NCBI GenBank assembly: GCA_002405405.1
Contig: DHLT01000280.1
Span: 1 to 6,189 of the forward strand
Source: Ignavibacteria bacterium UBA4661
Lineage (GTDB): Bacteria; Bacteroidota; Ignavibacteria; Kapaibacteriales; UBA4661
Direction of reading: 5' to 3'
Length of the DNA: 6,189 nt
The position numbers were made by a program, and so were the translations under genes. The notes beneath the pieces were generated by a model. That model did no database searches. It saw nothing but the letters and a program-made list of their open reading frames with translations, and was not told where the DNA came from. Below, piece by piece: positions 1 through 5,613 of this stretch (its first letter is position 1; each line of letters starts with the position of its first letter).

Positions 1-15
1 AATTCTAAAAATAAA

Positions 16-47
16 TTTGCACATACCAACAGGAATGTATATTATTG
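16..47 (+). promoter_or_regulatory. Probable promoter of the tetR-type gene
   Basis: A TTTG element at 16-19 is followed after 20 bp by TATTATTG at 40-47. This resembles the Bacteroidota layout (TTTG about 20 bp upstream of TAnnTTTG, one mismatch). It can also be read as a weak sigma-70 pair, TTGCAC at 17-22 and TATTAT at 40-45, spaced 17 bp. The operator-like inverted repeat at 21-38 fills the spacer exactly, so a bound repressor would block RNA polymerase. The match by eye is moderate and the start of transcription is not known. Confidence 0.45.
21..38. promoter_or_regulatory. Operator O1, likely TetR-family binding site
   Basis: The 18-bp inverted repeat ACATACCAACAGGAATGT has arms of 7 bp (six of seven pairs match) around a 4-bp centre. 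It lies 46 bp upstream of the regulator's ATG, between the presumed promoter elements. A second copy (740-757), identical at 15 of 18 positions, lies in front of the next gene. TetR-family regulators commonly bind such short palindromes next to their own gene, so autoregulation is inferred. Binding itself cannot be seen from sequence. Confidence 0.7.
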
Positions 48-84
48 TGCCAATACCAAACAATATCGTTTTACTTCGCAAGTA

Positions 85-672
85 ATGACCGACACACGTT
101 CCGATATTTTGACCGCACATTTTGAGTCCCTCAAAGAAGTAGGGTTTCAAGGATTGCGCACGGACAAAGTGATTGCTGATTTGCGCATCACCAAAGGTGC
201 GTTTTATCATTATTTCAAAACAAAGTATGATGTCGGCTATGCTGTGGTTGATGAAATTCTTGCACCGCGACATATCGGTTTGTGGAAGCATTTGGAAGAT
301 CCGCATACGCATCCGATTGAAGGTATCGTTCTTGGCTTGGAGCGACTAAAGGAATATACCGATAACGGCAGTATTAAACTCGGATGTCCGCTGAACAATC
401 TTATGCAGGAAATGTCGCCTTTGGATGATGGCTTTCGAGTGCGCTTGCAGAAAATCGTAGAAACCATGCGGGAAATTATCGAGACCTCGCTCAGGAGTGG
501 GCAGCTCTCCGGTATTGTACGTCCCGATGTATCGGCTCGTGCTGTAGCATACTTTATTCTTTCGTCCTTGGAGGGAAGTTATGGTGTTACCAAAACCCTG
601 CAATCATATAGTGTTTTTGAGCAGAGTATTGATACACTCATCGACTATGTTCGGACATTACAAGTGAAGTAG
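85..672 (+). CDS. TetR/AcrR-family transcriptional repressor
   Basis: A 195-residue protein, the usual TetR-family length. The N-terminal helix-turn-helix domain covers roughly residues 7-53. Its recognition part reads TKGAFYHYF at about 36-44, very close to the family pattern (S/T)KGxxYxYF. The C-terminal ligand-binding and dimerisation domain contains GCPLNNLMQEM at 100-110, a motif typical of the subgroup that includes NemR-like regulators of electrophile or quinone responses. Cys101 in it is the only cysteine of the protein. The ATG at 85 is the first usable start in frame and places the helix-turn-helix at the normal distance; no clear ribosome binding site precedes it. The near-identical inverted repeats upstream of this gene and of the oxidoreductase gene at 789 suggest that it represses both. 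The ligand cannot be told from the sequence. The family assignment is secure; the NemR comparison is a hint only. Confidence 0.93.
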   Translation: MTDTRSDILTAHFESLKEVGFQGLRTDKVIADLRITKGAFYHYFKTKYDVGYAVVDEILAPRHIGLWKHLEDPHTHPIEGIVLGLERLKEYTDNGSIKLGCPLNNLMQEMSPLDDGFRVRLQKIVETMREIIETSLRSGQLSGIVRPDVSARAVAYFILSSLEGSYGVTKTLQSYSVFEQSIDTLIDYVRTLQVK

Positions 673-697
673 TATTTTTTTGTATTAAGTGTTTTTC

Positions 698-727
698 ATC
701 GGCAGCGATCCTAGCCGATTATTTTTT
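698..727 (+). terminator. Weak intrinsic terminator after the tetR-type gene
   Basis: A 6-bp stem (ATCGGC at 698-703 with GCCGAT at 714-719), with a 10-base loop, is followed by TATTTTTT. It lies 26 bp after the regulator's stop codon and just before the second operator. It may separate transcription of the regulator from the oxidoreductase gene, which would then use its own promoter. The stem is short, so termination may be partial. Confidence 0.5.
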
Positions 728-739
728 GCAAATTCAAAA

Positions 740-757
740 ACATACCTACAAGTATGT
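740..757. promoter_or_regulatory. Operator O2, likely TetR-family binding site
   Basis: The inverted repeat ACATACCTACAAGTATGT has perfect 6-bp arms, ACATAC and GTATGT. It differs from O1 (21-38) at only three positions, and the two bases that follow (AT) also match. It lies 31 bp upstream of the ATG at 789, where a repressor could block the promoter of the oxidoreductase gene. A T-rich TATTTTTT at 757-764 may be part of that promoter, but no convincing pair of promoter elements could be picked. Its position also argues against a coding start upstream of 789. Confidence 0.72.
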
Positions 758-788
758 ATTTTTTTTCTCTTACTTTTTTGGAGTTAAT

Positions 789-1682
789 ATGTTTGTAATC
801 ACAGGAGCTACCGGTAATGTTGGCGGAACAGCCGCTCATGCACTGCTCGCACAAGGACATGCAGTCAAAGTTATCGGGCGCAATGCAAAAAAATTATCAT
901 CCTTTGCCGGAACATCGGCGGTGCTTGCAGAAGGTGATATTCTTGATAGTGAATTTTTGAGTTCAGCGTTTGAGGGTGCACAGGCTGTTTTGCTTGTTGT
1001 ACCGAGCGATATTCAGGCAGAGGATATTCGTGCCTACCAACAAAAAGTCGTTGCGTCATACATCACGGCATTGCGCTCTGCCAAAGTGAACAACATCGTT
1101 GTCATCAGCAGTGTTGGTGCGCATTTGCCTGAAGGAACAGGTCCGGTAACGGGGTTATATGATTTGGAGCAGGCACTGAGTACGCTCACCGATGCTAATG
1201 TGTTGATTCTGCGTCCATCGTTCTTTTTGCAGAACTTGTATTCATGGTTGGGTATGATTCCAACAATGAATATCACGGGCATGGCAATCGCACCTACTAC
1301 TGCAATTCCCATGATTCACACTGCCGATATTGGTAACTATGCCGCCAAACGCCTCAGTGCAGGCGATTATACGGGGCACAGTGTGCAGTACCTGCTTGGT
1401 AGTCGTGACTATACTTTGCAAGAAGCTGCAACGGTGTTAGGTACAGCCATTGGCAAACCGGAGCTGCCGTATATCCAGTTCCCGTATGACCAATTTGCCG
1501 GTGCATTGCAAGGTAATGGTTTTGGTGCAAGCATGGCACAAGCATATGTTGAAATGAGTGTGTCGATGGATAACGGTCTATTTCATTCCGATGTACACCG
1601 TACACCCGAAAGCACCACACCAACATCGCTGGAGGATTTTGCACGGGAATTTGCCGGTGCTTATAGTGCAACACAGGGATAA
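789..1682 (+). CDS. NmrA-like NAD(P)-binding oxidoreductase (atypical SDR)
   Basis: A 297-residue protein of the NmrA/atypical short-chain dehydrogenase group (quinone oxidoreductase-2-like and related proteins). The Rossmann fold starts at once: VITGATGNVG at residues 3-12 carries the glycine motif GxxGxxG. Arg31 in VIGRN, at the end of the second strand, would suit binding of the NADP 2'-phosphate. The segments VVISSVGAH and LRPSFFLQNL are typical of the family's central and substrate regions. The frame stays open upstream to a TTG at 726. ATG 789 is preferred because GGAG lies six bases before it, the Rossmann strand begins directly after it, and the operator at 740-757 would otherwise lie inside the gene. 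The substrate is unknown; a quinone or other reactive carbonyl would fit a TetR-controlled NADPH reductase, but this is inference. It probably acts in the cytoplasm. Confidence 0.9.
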   Translation: MFVITGATGNVGGTAAHALLAQGHAVKVIGRNAKKLSSFAGTSAVLAEGDILDSEFLSSAFEGAQAVLLVVPSDIQAEDIRAYQQKVVASYITALRSAKVNNIVVISSVGAHLPEGTGPVTGLYDLEQALSTLTDANVLILRPSFFLQNLYSWLGMIPTMNITGMAIAPTTAIPMIHTADIGNYAAKRLSAGDYTGHSVQYLLGSRDYTLQEAATVLGTAIGKPELPYIQFPYDQFAGALQGNGFGASMAQAYVEMSVSMDNGLFHSDVHRTPESTTPTSLEDFAREFAGAYSATQG

Positions 1683-1705
1683 TAATCAACCCTATCCAAA
1701 AATAC

Positions 1706-1741
1706 CATCGCCCCTCTGTGTGTCATCATAGAGGGGCGATG
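1706..1741. terminator. Strong hairpin between convergent genes, likely bidirectional terminator
   Basis: A perfect 12-bp stem (CATCGCCCCTCT at 1706-1717 with AGAGGGGCGATG at 1730-1741) encloses a 12-base loop. It starts 24 bp after the oxidoreductase stop and 45 bp before the end of the convergent minus-strand gene. On the plus strand it is followed by ATGTTTTGG, and on the minus strand by GTATTTTTGG. Both T-runs are short, but the position and the GC-rich stem support termination from both sides. Confidence 0.75.
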
Positions 1742-1785
1742 ATGTTTTGGTGTGTCTGCTTTTCGGTGTCATTGTATCGAGAACT

Positions 1786-2301
1786 CTATTTGCCAAAAGA
1801 ACGCACAAAAGACATGATGCTTGCAACAACGAAAAGACCTTGAAGAAGCCACATGAAGCCCGTGAATATCATTCCAATGGTGTCGAGAAATGTCCATTCG
1901 ACAGATTGCCAAAAGAGTTTTGTATTGCCATCAATCACAACATATCTCATGATGTAGCCGTACAACATACTCAGCGCAAAAAATGATACAAATCCGGATA
2001 CCGTGTTGAGATAGAAGAAGGGCGTATTCAACGATAAAAGGATTGGCGATTGATATGAGCGCAGTATGATACCGACAAGAGCATGAAGCATCATCAGAAC
2101 AAAACAACATAATGCTACAATGCCGATAGGATGCCGAATATCATTCATCAAATACGCATACGGAATAACTGCCTTCTGCTCGGGAGCTTGCAATCGCTGC
2201 AGTATATCATGCCATGCCATAATTTGGAATGTTCCTAATCCTGCTGTTAAAGCCATGATATCTCGCTCGGTCACTGGCGGATGAAGCATGATAGTTTGCA
2301 T
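1786..2301 (-). CDS. Integral membrane protein of unknown function
   Basis: A 171-residue protein that I do not recognise. It has about three hydrophobic membrane segments: residues 57-80 (HPIGIVALCC onward), 95-120 (FFYLNTVSGF onward) and 139-165 (LDTIGMIFTG onward). The N-terminal part of about 50 residues is mixed and probably soluble or amphipathic. The frame can be extended to a GTG at 2328, but ATG 2301 is chosen because AGGAGA lies nine bases before it (2311-2316). It is downstream of, and on the same strand as, the DUF2306-like gene at 2446-3126, with a 144-bp gap that holds a copied fragment of the peptidase 3' end. Cotranscription is possible but uncertain. The regular open frame, ribosome binding site and terminator downstream support a real gene. 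Confidence 0.75.
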   Translation of the reverse strand: MQTIMLHPPVTERDIMALTAGLGTFQIMAWHDILQRLQAPEQKAVIPYAYLMNDIRHPIGIVALCCFVLMMLHALVGIILRSYQSPILLSLNTPFFYLNTVSGFVSFFALSMLYGYIMRYVVIDGNTKLFWQSVEWTFLDTIGMIFTGFMWLLQGLFVVASIMSFVRSFGK

Positions 2302-2340
2302 CTTCACTGTTCTCCTACGATAGTACACACATGTTGATTC

Positions 2341-2381
2341 TGCTTACTTCAAATATCCGTCAAACCATTTGATATACCGCT
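2341..2381 (-). pseudogene. Relic of an S9 peptidase 3' end (second copy)
   Basis: Read on the minus strand this stretch encodes RYIKWFDGYLK followed by a TAA stop, the same eleven residues that end the S9 peptidase at 3419. In DNA it matches 3416-3456 at 39 of 41 bases. The two differences are silent or stop-preserving: GGA versus GGG for glycine, and TAA versus TGA. Further upstream in the same frame the similarity is lost within about six codons, and a TAA stop is met shortly after. It is therefore a remnant and not a gene. It may come from a tandem duplicate of the peptidase that was later replaced, or from an insertion that used the gene's 3' end as target. Confidence 0.8.
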
Positions 2382-2404
2382 TCCTCTGCTTCGAGGAATA
2401 GCAT

Positions 2405-2442
2405 ATTTATCGGTAAAAGAGGTTGAATCGTTGTCGATAAAT
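2405..2442. repeat. 8-bp inverted repeat downstream of the DUF2306-like gene
   Basis: ATTTATCG at 2405-2412 pairs with CGATAAAT at 2435-2442 across a 22-base loop, immediately after the stop codon at 2446-2448. It could act as a weak transcription or mRNA end for the minus-strand gene. No T-run follows on that strand, so a terminator call is not justified. Confidence 0.3.
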
Positions 2443-2445
2443 CCG

Positions 2446-3126
2446 CTATGTGGTTGTAGAATTTGTGGTTGAATGATTCGTTGTTTGCTGATTGAGCAAT
2501 GCAATATATTTGCGGGAATAGAAAGAAATAATTGGTGTCACAATGATAGTCGGCGCAAGCCACACAACCCACCACGGTCCAATATCTCCAAAAAAACGTG
2601 GTACATTGGTTACGCTGAATGCTGTCCACACAGCGATATACGAACCTAGCATTCTACCCAGATGGACTACAATACGAAATGTCCGAAAATTGTATCGATG
2701 CTTACCAAAGAGCGAGAAAATATCTTCTGTAACACCCGCTAAACATATTGCCCCAAATACGCCAAGAACAATGTTATTTATACCCATCCACAGCATCCAT
2801 AAGGCTACAGGAGTCGTAAGAATTAAATAGACTTTGTCGACAAAGGAAATTGTTGGAGCATCTTTTTTTCTTGAGAGAATGCGTAGTCCGCTGACAGTTA
2901 GATAAGCGCTAAAGATACCTATTGAAAGTAAAAAAGGATTCCATTTGAGATTGCCCATTAGCAATGCCGTCGCGCAGACAATTCCCATTGCATAAGCATA
3001 TATAACTCCGACGCGCCGATGAAGTTGTCCGCCTTTGTGCGAAATTGTCGCAATAGTACCAGTGAGTAATGCCGTCGATCCGGCTGCGATGTGAAGAACA
3101 AGTAAGGTGCTGTATAATGTTGGCAT
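2446..3126 (-). CDS. DUF2306-like multi-pass membrane protein
   Basis: A 226-residue, very hydrophobic protein. The start (LHIAAGSTALLTG, then GGQLHRRVGVIY at about 32-43) and the later HLGRMLGSYIAVWTAFSVTN (155-174) follow the pattern of DUF2306-type predicted membrane proteins. These conserve a histidine in the first membrane segment (His12), LHR in the first loop (His36) and an H..RM.G.YIA block (His155). Membrane segments lie at about 5-28, 40-58, 63-82, 96-115, 117-133, 157-175 and 183-203. The function of the family is unknown. ATG 3126 has no strong ribosome binding site, but the family-like N-terminus begins directly there. The protein ends in a hydrophilic Thr/Asn-rich tail (about 213-226) that lies next to the peptidase relic and may be a later extension. 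The family assignment is from memory of the motif pattern and is fairly confident. Confidence 0.82.
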   Translation of the reverse strand: MPTLYSTLLVLHIAAGSTALLTGTIATISHKGGQLHRRVGVIYAYAMGIVCATALLMGNLKWNPFLLSIGIFSAYLTVSGLRILSRKKDAPTISFVDKVYLILTTPVALWMLWMGINNIVLGVFGAICLAGVTEDIFSLFGKHRYNFRTFRIVVHLGRMLGSYIAVWTAFSVTNVPRFFGDIGPWWVVWLAPTIIVTPIISFYSRKYIALLNQQTTNHSTTNSTTT

Positions 3127-3418
3127 ATTCTTGTAGAAAAAGTAAATAAACTACCATCTACTGGCGAAAAATAGCTTGCTATGTTATGCTTTCGTTCAAT
3201 GCAAAGGACTCGACAAAATCGCAGTTCAATGAATTAACCATAACCTTGATGTCTTGTTTTATAGAGATTATCGGAGAAGTGAACAAGTAAGTAAAAATAG
3301 ACTGCCCAACATGTCAAGTAAAGTACGATGAAGTATATTTATCTCGAAAACACTTCATGCAGGATGCTACATCCGATTCGACAAACTCAGCGTAGGGCTG
3401 GTAATAGTCCACTGTTGC
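3127..3418. other. 292-bp gap without an intact gene
   Basis: This gap separates the start of the DUF2306-like gene from the end of the peptidase gene. It should hold the promoter of the DUF2306-like gene on the minus strand, but no convincing elements were found. Weak hairpins are visible at 3171-3182 (ATAGC/GCTAT), 3328-3358 (ATGAAGT/ACTTCAT) and 3362-3374 (GGATG/CATCC). None has a T-run, so no terminator for the peptidase was identified. A short plus-strand frame resembling a zinc-ribbon fragment is listed separately. Confidence 0.6.
3291..3395 (+). pseudogene. Possible decayed zinc-ribbon-like fragment
   Basis: Between a TAA at 3288-3290 and a TAG at 3393-3395 the plus strand encodes 34 residues, beginning VKIDCPTCQVKYDEVY. 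The pattern (I/V)xCPxC followed by a Tyr-containing stretch resembles the first half of small zinc-ribbon motifs. There is no start codon before the motif, and the second CxxC pair needed for a zinc site is missing. It could be a leftover from a gene lost during rearrangement of this gap, or a chance frame. Low confidence. Confidence 0.2.
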
Positions 3419-4858
3419 TCACTTCAAATACCCGTCAAACCATTTGATATACCGCTCCAAGCGGTCTTTTTGATAGCTTGGAATGGACAATCCATGAAAC
3501 TGCCCCGGGTAGATAATCAACTCTGTTTTCACGCCAAGTGTTTTCAGGGCTTGGTACATTTGTTCGCTTCCGATGGTCGGTACATTAAAATCTTTTTCTC
3601 CCACCATGAACAGGGTCGGTGTTTTGACTTTCTCGACATTCGTAAATGCTTTAGAAATACCGATCCATTTCTCCATATTTTTCCATGGCAAACCGAGTTC
3701 ATTGTCATACTGCAAAATGTATTGGTCGAAACCATAGGTCGAAAGATGCAATGCCGTGCCTGCACCGCTGGTTGCCACTTTGAAGCGTGTATCGGCAGAA
3801 ATGAGGTAATCCGTCAGAATGCCTCCATAGCTCCACCCGCCAACGCCAAGGCGGTCTTTGTCGGCAATACCTTTTTGTACGAGATAATCAACTGCCGCGT
3901 GCAAATCTTGTACTTCTTTATTACCCCAATCTGCCTGAATAGCTTTGCTGAAGGCAAGTCCGCGTCCATTGCTTCCGCGATAATTCACCGCTGCAACAGC
4001 ATAGCCGGCTCCGGCAAGCATTTGGCGTTTCATATCGAATCCCAAACCATCTTGTGCTACCGGTCCGCCATGAATATCCAAGATCAAAGGTAAGGGCTTA
4101 TCTTTTGGAGCATTGGCAGGTAGATACAACAAGCCCGAAATCAGTGTTCCATCAGCACTTTTGCTTGTAAACCCTTCGACTGTTGCCAGCGACAACGGTG
4201 CAATAAATTCATCTTGATGATTGGTCAAGCGTTTGAGCGTCCATGCAGACGATTTTTTATCACCGGATTGCTCAACAGCATAATACTCGCCGGGTAGATT
4301 GGGCATACTGGCTGAGGCGATAATGGTTCCATCGGGAGCAAGTGTCATCTCGTTGGTAACGAGTTGTCCACCAATCATTTTGGTCAGTACTTTGCTCGCC
4401 AGTATCAGTTGGGCAATATACTGTTCGCGGTCATCGGTTACTTGTACGAAGAGTGATTTACCATCTTTTGCCCATTCGGCGCGGGCAATAGGGCGATCAA
4501 GTTTATCGGTGAGTAAGGCTGGTTCGCCGCCCTGTGCTGATATAACAGCCAATATGGGCTGATCATACATAAACCAATTATCCGATGAAGTGGAGCGGCG
4601 GTATGCAATCTGCGAACCATCAGGCGACCACTGCGGTGAATTATCCGAACCGCTCCATGTTGTCAATACACGCACAGCAGAACCGACTTTTGCCTCGATC
4701 ACGCAGATATCGGAGTTTTGATTACGGTCAGGGTCGGGTGTACGATTGCTGACAAAAGCAATTTGTTTGCCATCGGGCGACCATGTGGGCGAAGATACAT
4801 CGAAATTATCATTCGTGAGCGTGTCAAGTTTTTTAGTGTCCATATTGAAGACAAACAA
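3419..4858 (-). CDS. S9 peptidase, C-terminal open frame (catalytic part)
   Basis: This is the downstream half of the split peptidase, 479 codons open from TTG 4858 (first ATG in frame at 4843). It contains propeller repeats WSPDG at 26-30 and 77-81, and a degenerate one (WAKDG) near 129. The alpha/beta-hydrolase domain runs from about 225 to the end. Its markers are HGGP (263-266, oxyanion region), GWSYGG with the nucleophile Ser343, GEKDFNVP with Asp423, and PGQFHG with His455. These are the expected triad and spacing for prolyl-oligopeptidase-type S9 enzymes (COG1506 group). No ribosome binding site is seen near 4858, and the piece has no signal peptide. If made alone it would lack two or three propeller blades and stay in the cytoplasm, so it is probably not a natural separate gene. 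Confidence 0.85.
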   Translation of the reverse strand: MFVFNMDTKKLDTLTNDNFDVSSPTWSPDGKQIAFVSNRTPDPDRNQNSDICVIEAKVGSAVRVLTTWSGSDNSPQWSPDGSQIAYRRSTSSDNWFMYDQPILAVISAQGGEPALLTDKLDRPIARAEWAKDGKSLFVQVTDDREQYIAQLILASKVLTKMIGGQLVTNEMTLAPDGTIIASASMPNLPGEYYAVEQSGDKKSSAWTLKRLTNHQDEFIAPLSLATVEGFTSKSADGTLISGLLYLPANAPKDKPLPLILDIHGGPVAQDGLGFDMKRQMLAGAGYAVAAVNYRGSNGRGLAFSKAIQADWGNKEVQDLHAAVDYLVQKGIADKDRLGVGGWSYGGILTDYLISADTRFKVATSGAGTALHLSTYGFDQYILQYDNELGLPWKNMEKWIGISKAFTNVEKVKTPTLFMVGEKDFNVPTIGSEQMYQALKTLGVKTELIIYPGQFHGLSIPSYQKDRLERYIKWFDGYLK

Positions 4859-4873
4859 ATGCGTTTTAGCATT

Positions 4874-4876
4874 TTA
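4874..4876 (-). other. In-frame TAA stop inside the S9 peptidase
   Basis: On the minus strand the frame reads GEGYLW, stop, NAKTHLFVFN. The flanking residues on both sides fit one continuous propeller segment (NRYHFKQDGEGYLW to HLFVFNMDTKKL), in which homologues continue without a break as I remember the family. A single substitution in a CAA, AAA or GAA codon explains it. Confidence 0.88.
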
Positions 4877-5497
4877 CCATAAATACCCCTCACCATCTTG
4901 TTTGAAATGGTAACGGTTGATAACTATCGGTGCGGGACTTTTTGCTTTGGAGGTATCCGTAAAATGCACATCGCGCAAAATCACGGCAATCCGTTTACCA
5001 TCGGGCGACCACGCATAATCAGTTAAATCGGTTGTGAAATTCGTCAGTTTGTATGCCTCGCCACCTCGCCGATCAAGCAACCAAATCTGTGATTTCTTTT
5101 CGCCATTGCGTGTGGTAACAAACGATAAAAATTTTCCATCAGGACTCCACTTCGGTGAACGTTCGTTCTCATCGGCGGTGTGTGTCAGGCGCAGATGTTC
5201 GCCGCCGTTACGGCTTGTCATCCACAGATCGGTCGAGCGTTTGTCGCCAGCGGAATCGACGGTTGTGAGTGTGTACACAATCCACCGATTATCCGGTGAT
5301 ACCTGTGCTCCGCCCAGTGTTTTTGTGCGATACAAATCGCCGGGGCGAAGCATACGTTTGCTTGGTGTTATTTGTGCGGTCGAACTTTGCGCCGAGACGA
5401 CACAAGGCGACAAAGTAATAGGCATGACAGCAAGCAGTAAAGCCATTCCTGTACGATACAGAGAGTGGCGAAGCGAAGAAAAAGAGTGCATAACCAT
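4874..5497 (-). CDS. S9 peptidase, N-terminal open frame (signal peptide and first propeller blades)
   Basis: This is the upstream half of the split peptidase, 207 residues. Residues 1-36 form a signal peptide: basic residues up to Arg15, a hydrophobic core GMALLLAVMPITL, and a likely cleavage site VSA/QS after Ala36. The mature part carries propeller blades with VSPDNRWIVY (66-75), WSPDG (117-121) and WSPDG (163-167). The frame ends at GEGYLW followed by TAA, in the middle of a blade, with no catalytic residues. ATG 5497 is chosen; ATG 5491, two codons later, would serve equally and leaves the signal peptide intact. No ribosome binding site is evident, only an A/T-rich leader. If translated alone, the product would be an exported propeller fragment without enzyme activity. 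Confidence 0.85.
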   Translation of the reverse strand: MVMHSFSSLRHSLYRTGMALLLAVMPITLSPCVVSAQSSTAQITPSKRMLRPGDLYRTKTLGGAQVSPDNRWIVYTLTTVDSAGDKRSTDLWMTSRNGGEHLRLTHTADENERSPKWSPDGKFLSFVTTRNGEKKSQIWLLDRRGGEAYKLTNFTTDLTDYAWSPDGKRIAVILRDVHFTDTSKAKSPAPIVINRYHFKQDGEGYLW

Positions 5498-5547
5498 GAA
5501 AAAAATGAAAAAGAAAATGAGGGGAATTTATCGAGCGAACCGCACCC

Positions 5548-5583
5548 TGTCTTGCAGACATCCCTCTCCTCGAAGGAGAGGGA
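5548..5583. repeat. Tandem hairpins between the GNAT and peptidase genes
   Basis: Two perfect stems lie directly next to each other. The first is TGTCT/AGACA (5548-5560, 3-base loop). The second is TCCCTCTCCT/AGGAGAGGGA (5561-5583, 10 bp, loop CGA). The second resembles the dispersed REP-like CCTCTCC/GGAGAGG hairpins found between genes in many bacteria. It lies 31 bp downstream of the GNAT stop codon and may protect or end that transcript, but no T-run follows on the minus strand. It could equally be a mobile intergenic repeat. Confidence 0.55.
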
Positions 5584-5613
5584 AAGTGAGCAAAGCTAAC
5601 AAGAGTGAGGTAA

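Larger units (their letters stand above)
3419..5497 (-). pseudogene. Secreted S9 prolyl-oligopeptidase-type peptidase interrupted by an in-frame stop
   Basis: The two open frames 4874-5497 and 3419-4858 are in the same reading frame and join into 693 codons, the normal length for a bacterial S9 dipeptidyl-aminopeptidase/acylaminoacyl-peptidase. The only break is TAA at codon 208. The order is complete: signal peptide (1-36), beta-propeller with WSPDG at 117, 163, 239 and 290, HGGP at 476, Ser556, Asp636, His668, and the C-terminal RYIKWFDGYLK. The family cleaves peptides or removes N-terminal residues, here outside the cytoplasmic membrane. There are no frameshifts, deletions or other stops, so the lesion is very recent, a sequencing error, or a stop that is read through. 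A CAA, AAA or GAA codon would be restored by one base change. The gene follows the GNAT gene on the same strand after 116 bp. A copy of its last 41 bp lies at 2341-2381. Confidence 0.85.

Noticed and set aside
726..788. N-terminal extension of the oxidoreductase from a TTG at 726
   Set aside because: It would place the operator at 740-757 inside the gene and add a non-homologous hydrophobic stretch before the Rossmann fold. ATG 789 has a GGAG site and fits the family start.
1747..1986. 79-residue plus-strand open frame
   Set aside because: It lies antisense to the 3' part of the membrane-protein gene at 1786-2301 and starts just behind the bidirectional hairpin. The product is not protein-like and has no known motif.
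3362..3374. GGATG/CATCC hairpin as terminator of the peptidase gene
   Set aside because: The stem is only 5 bp, and no T-run follows on the minus strand.
3470..4093. 207-residue plus-strand open frame
   Set aside because: It is antisense to the catalytic domain of the S9 peptidase, whose minus-strand frame contains unmistakable motifs. The antisense product has no recognisable domain.
5591..5598. TAGCTTTG on the minus strand as a Bacteroidota-type -7 element for the peptidase
   Set aside because: No TTG element lies at the required distance upstream, so the match is likely chance.
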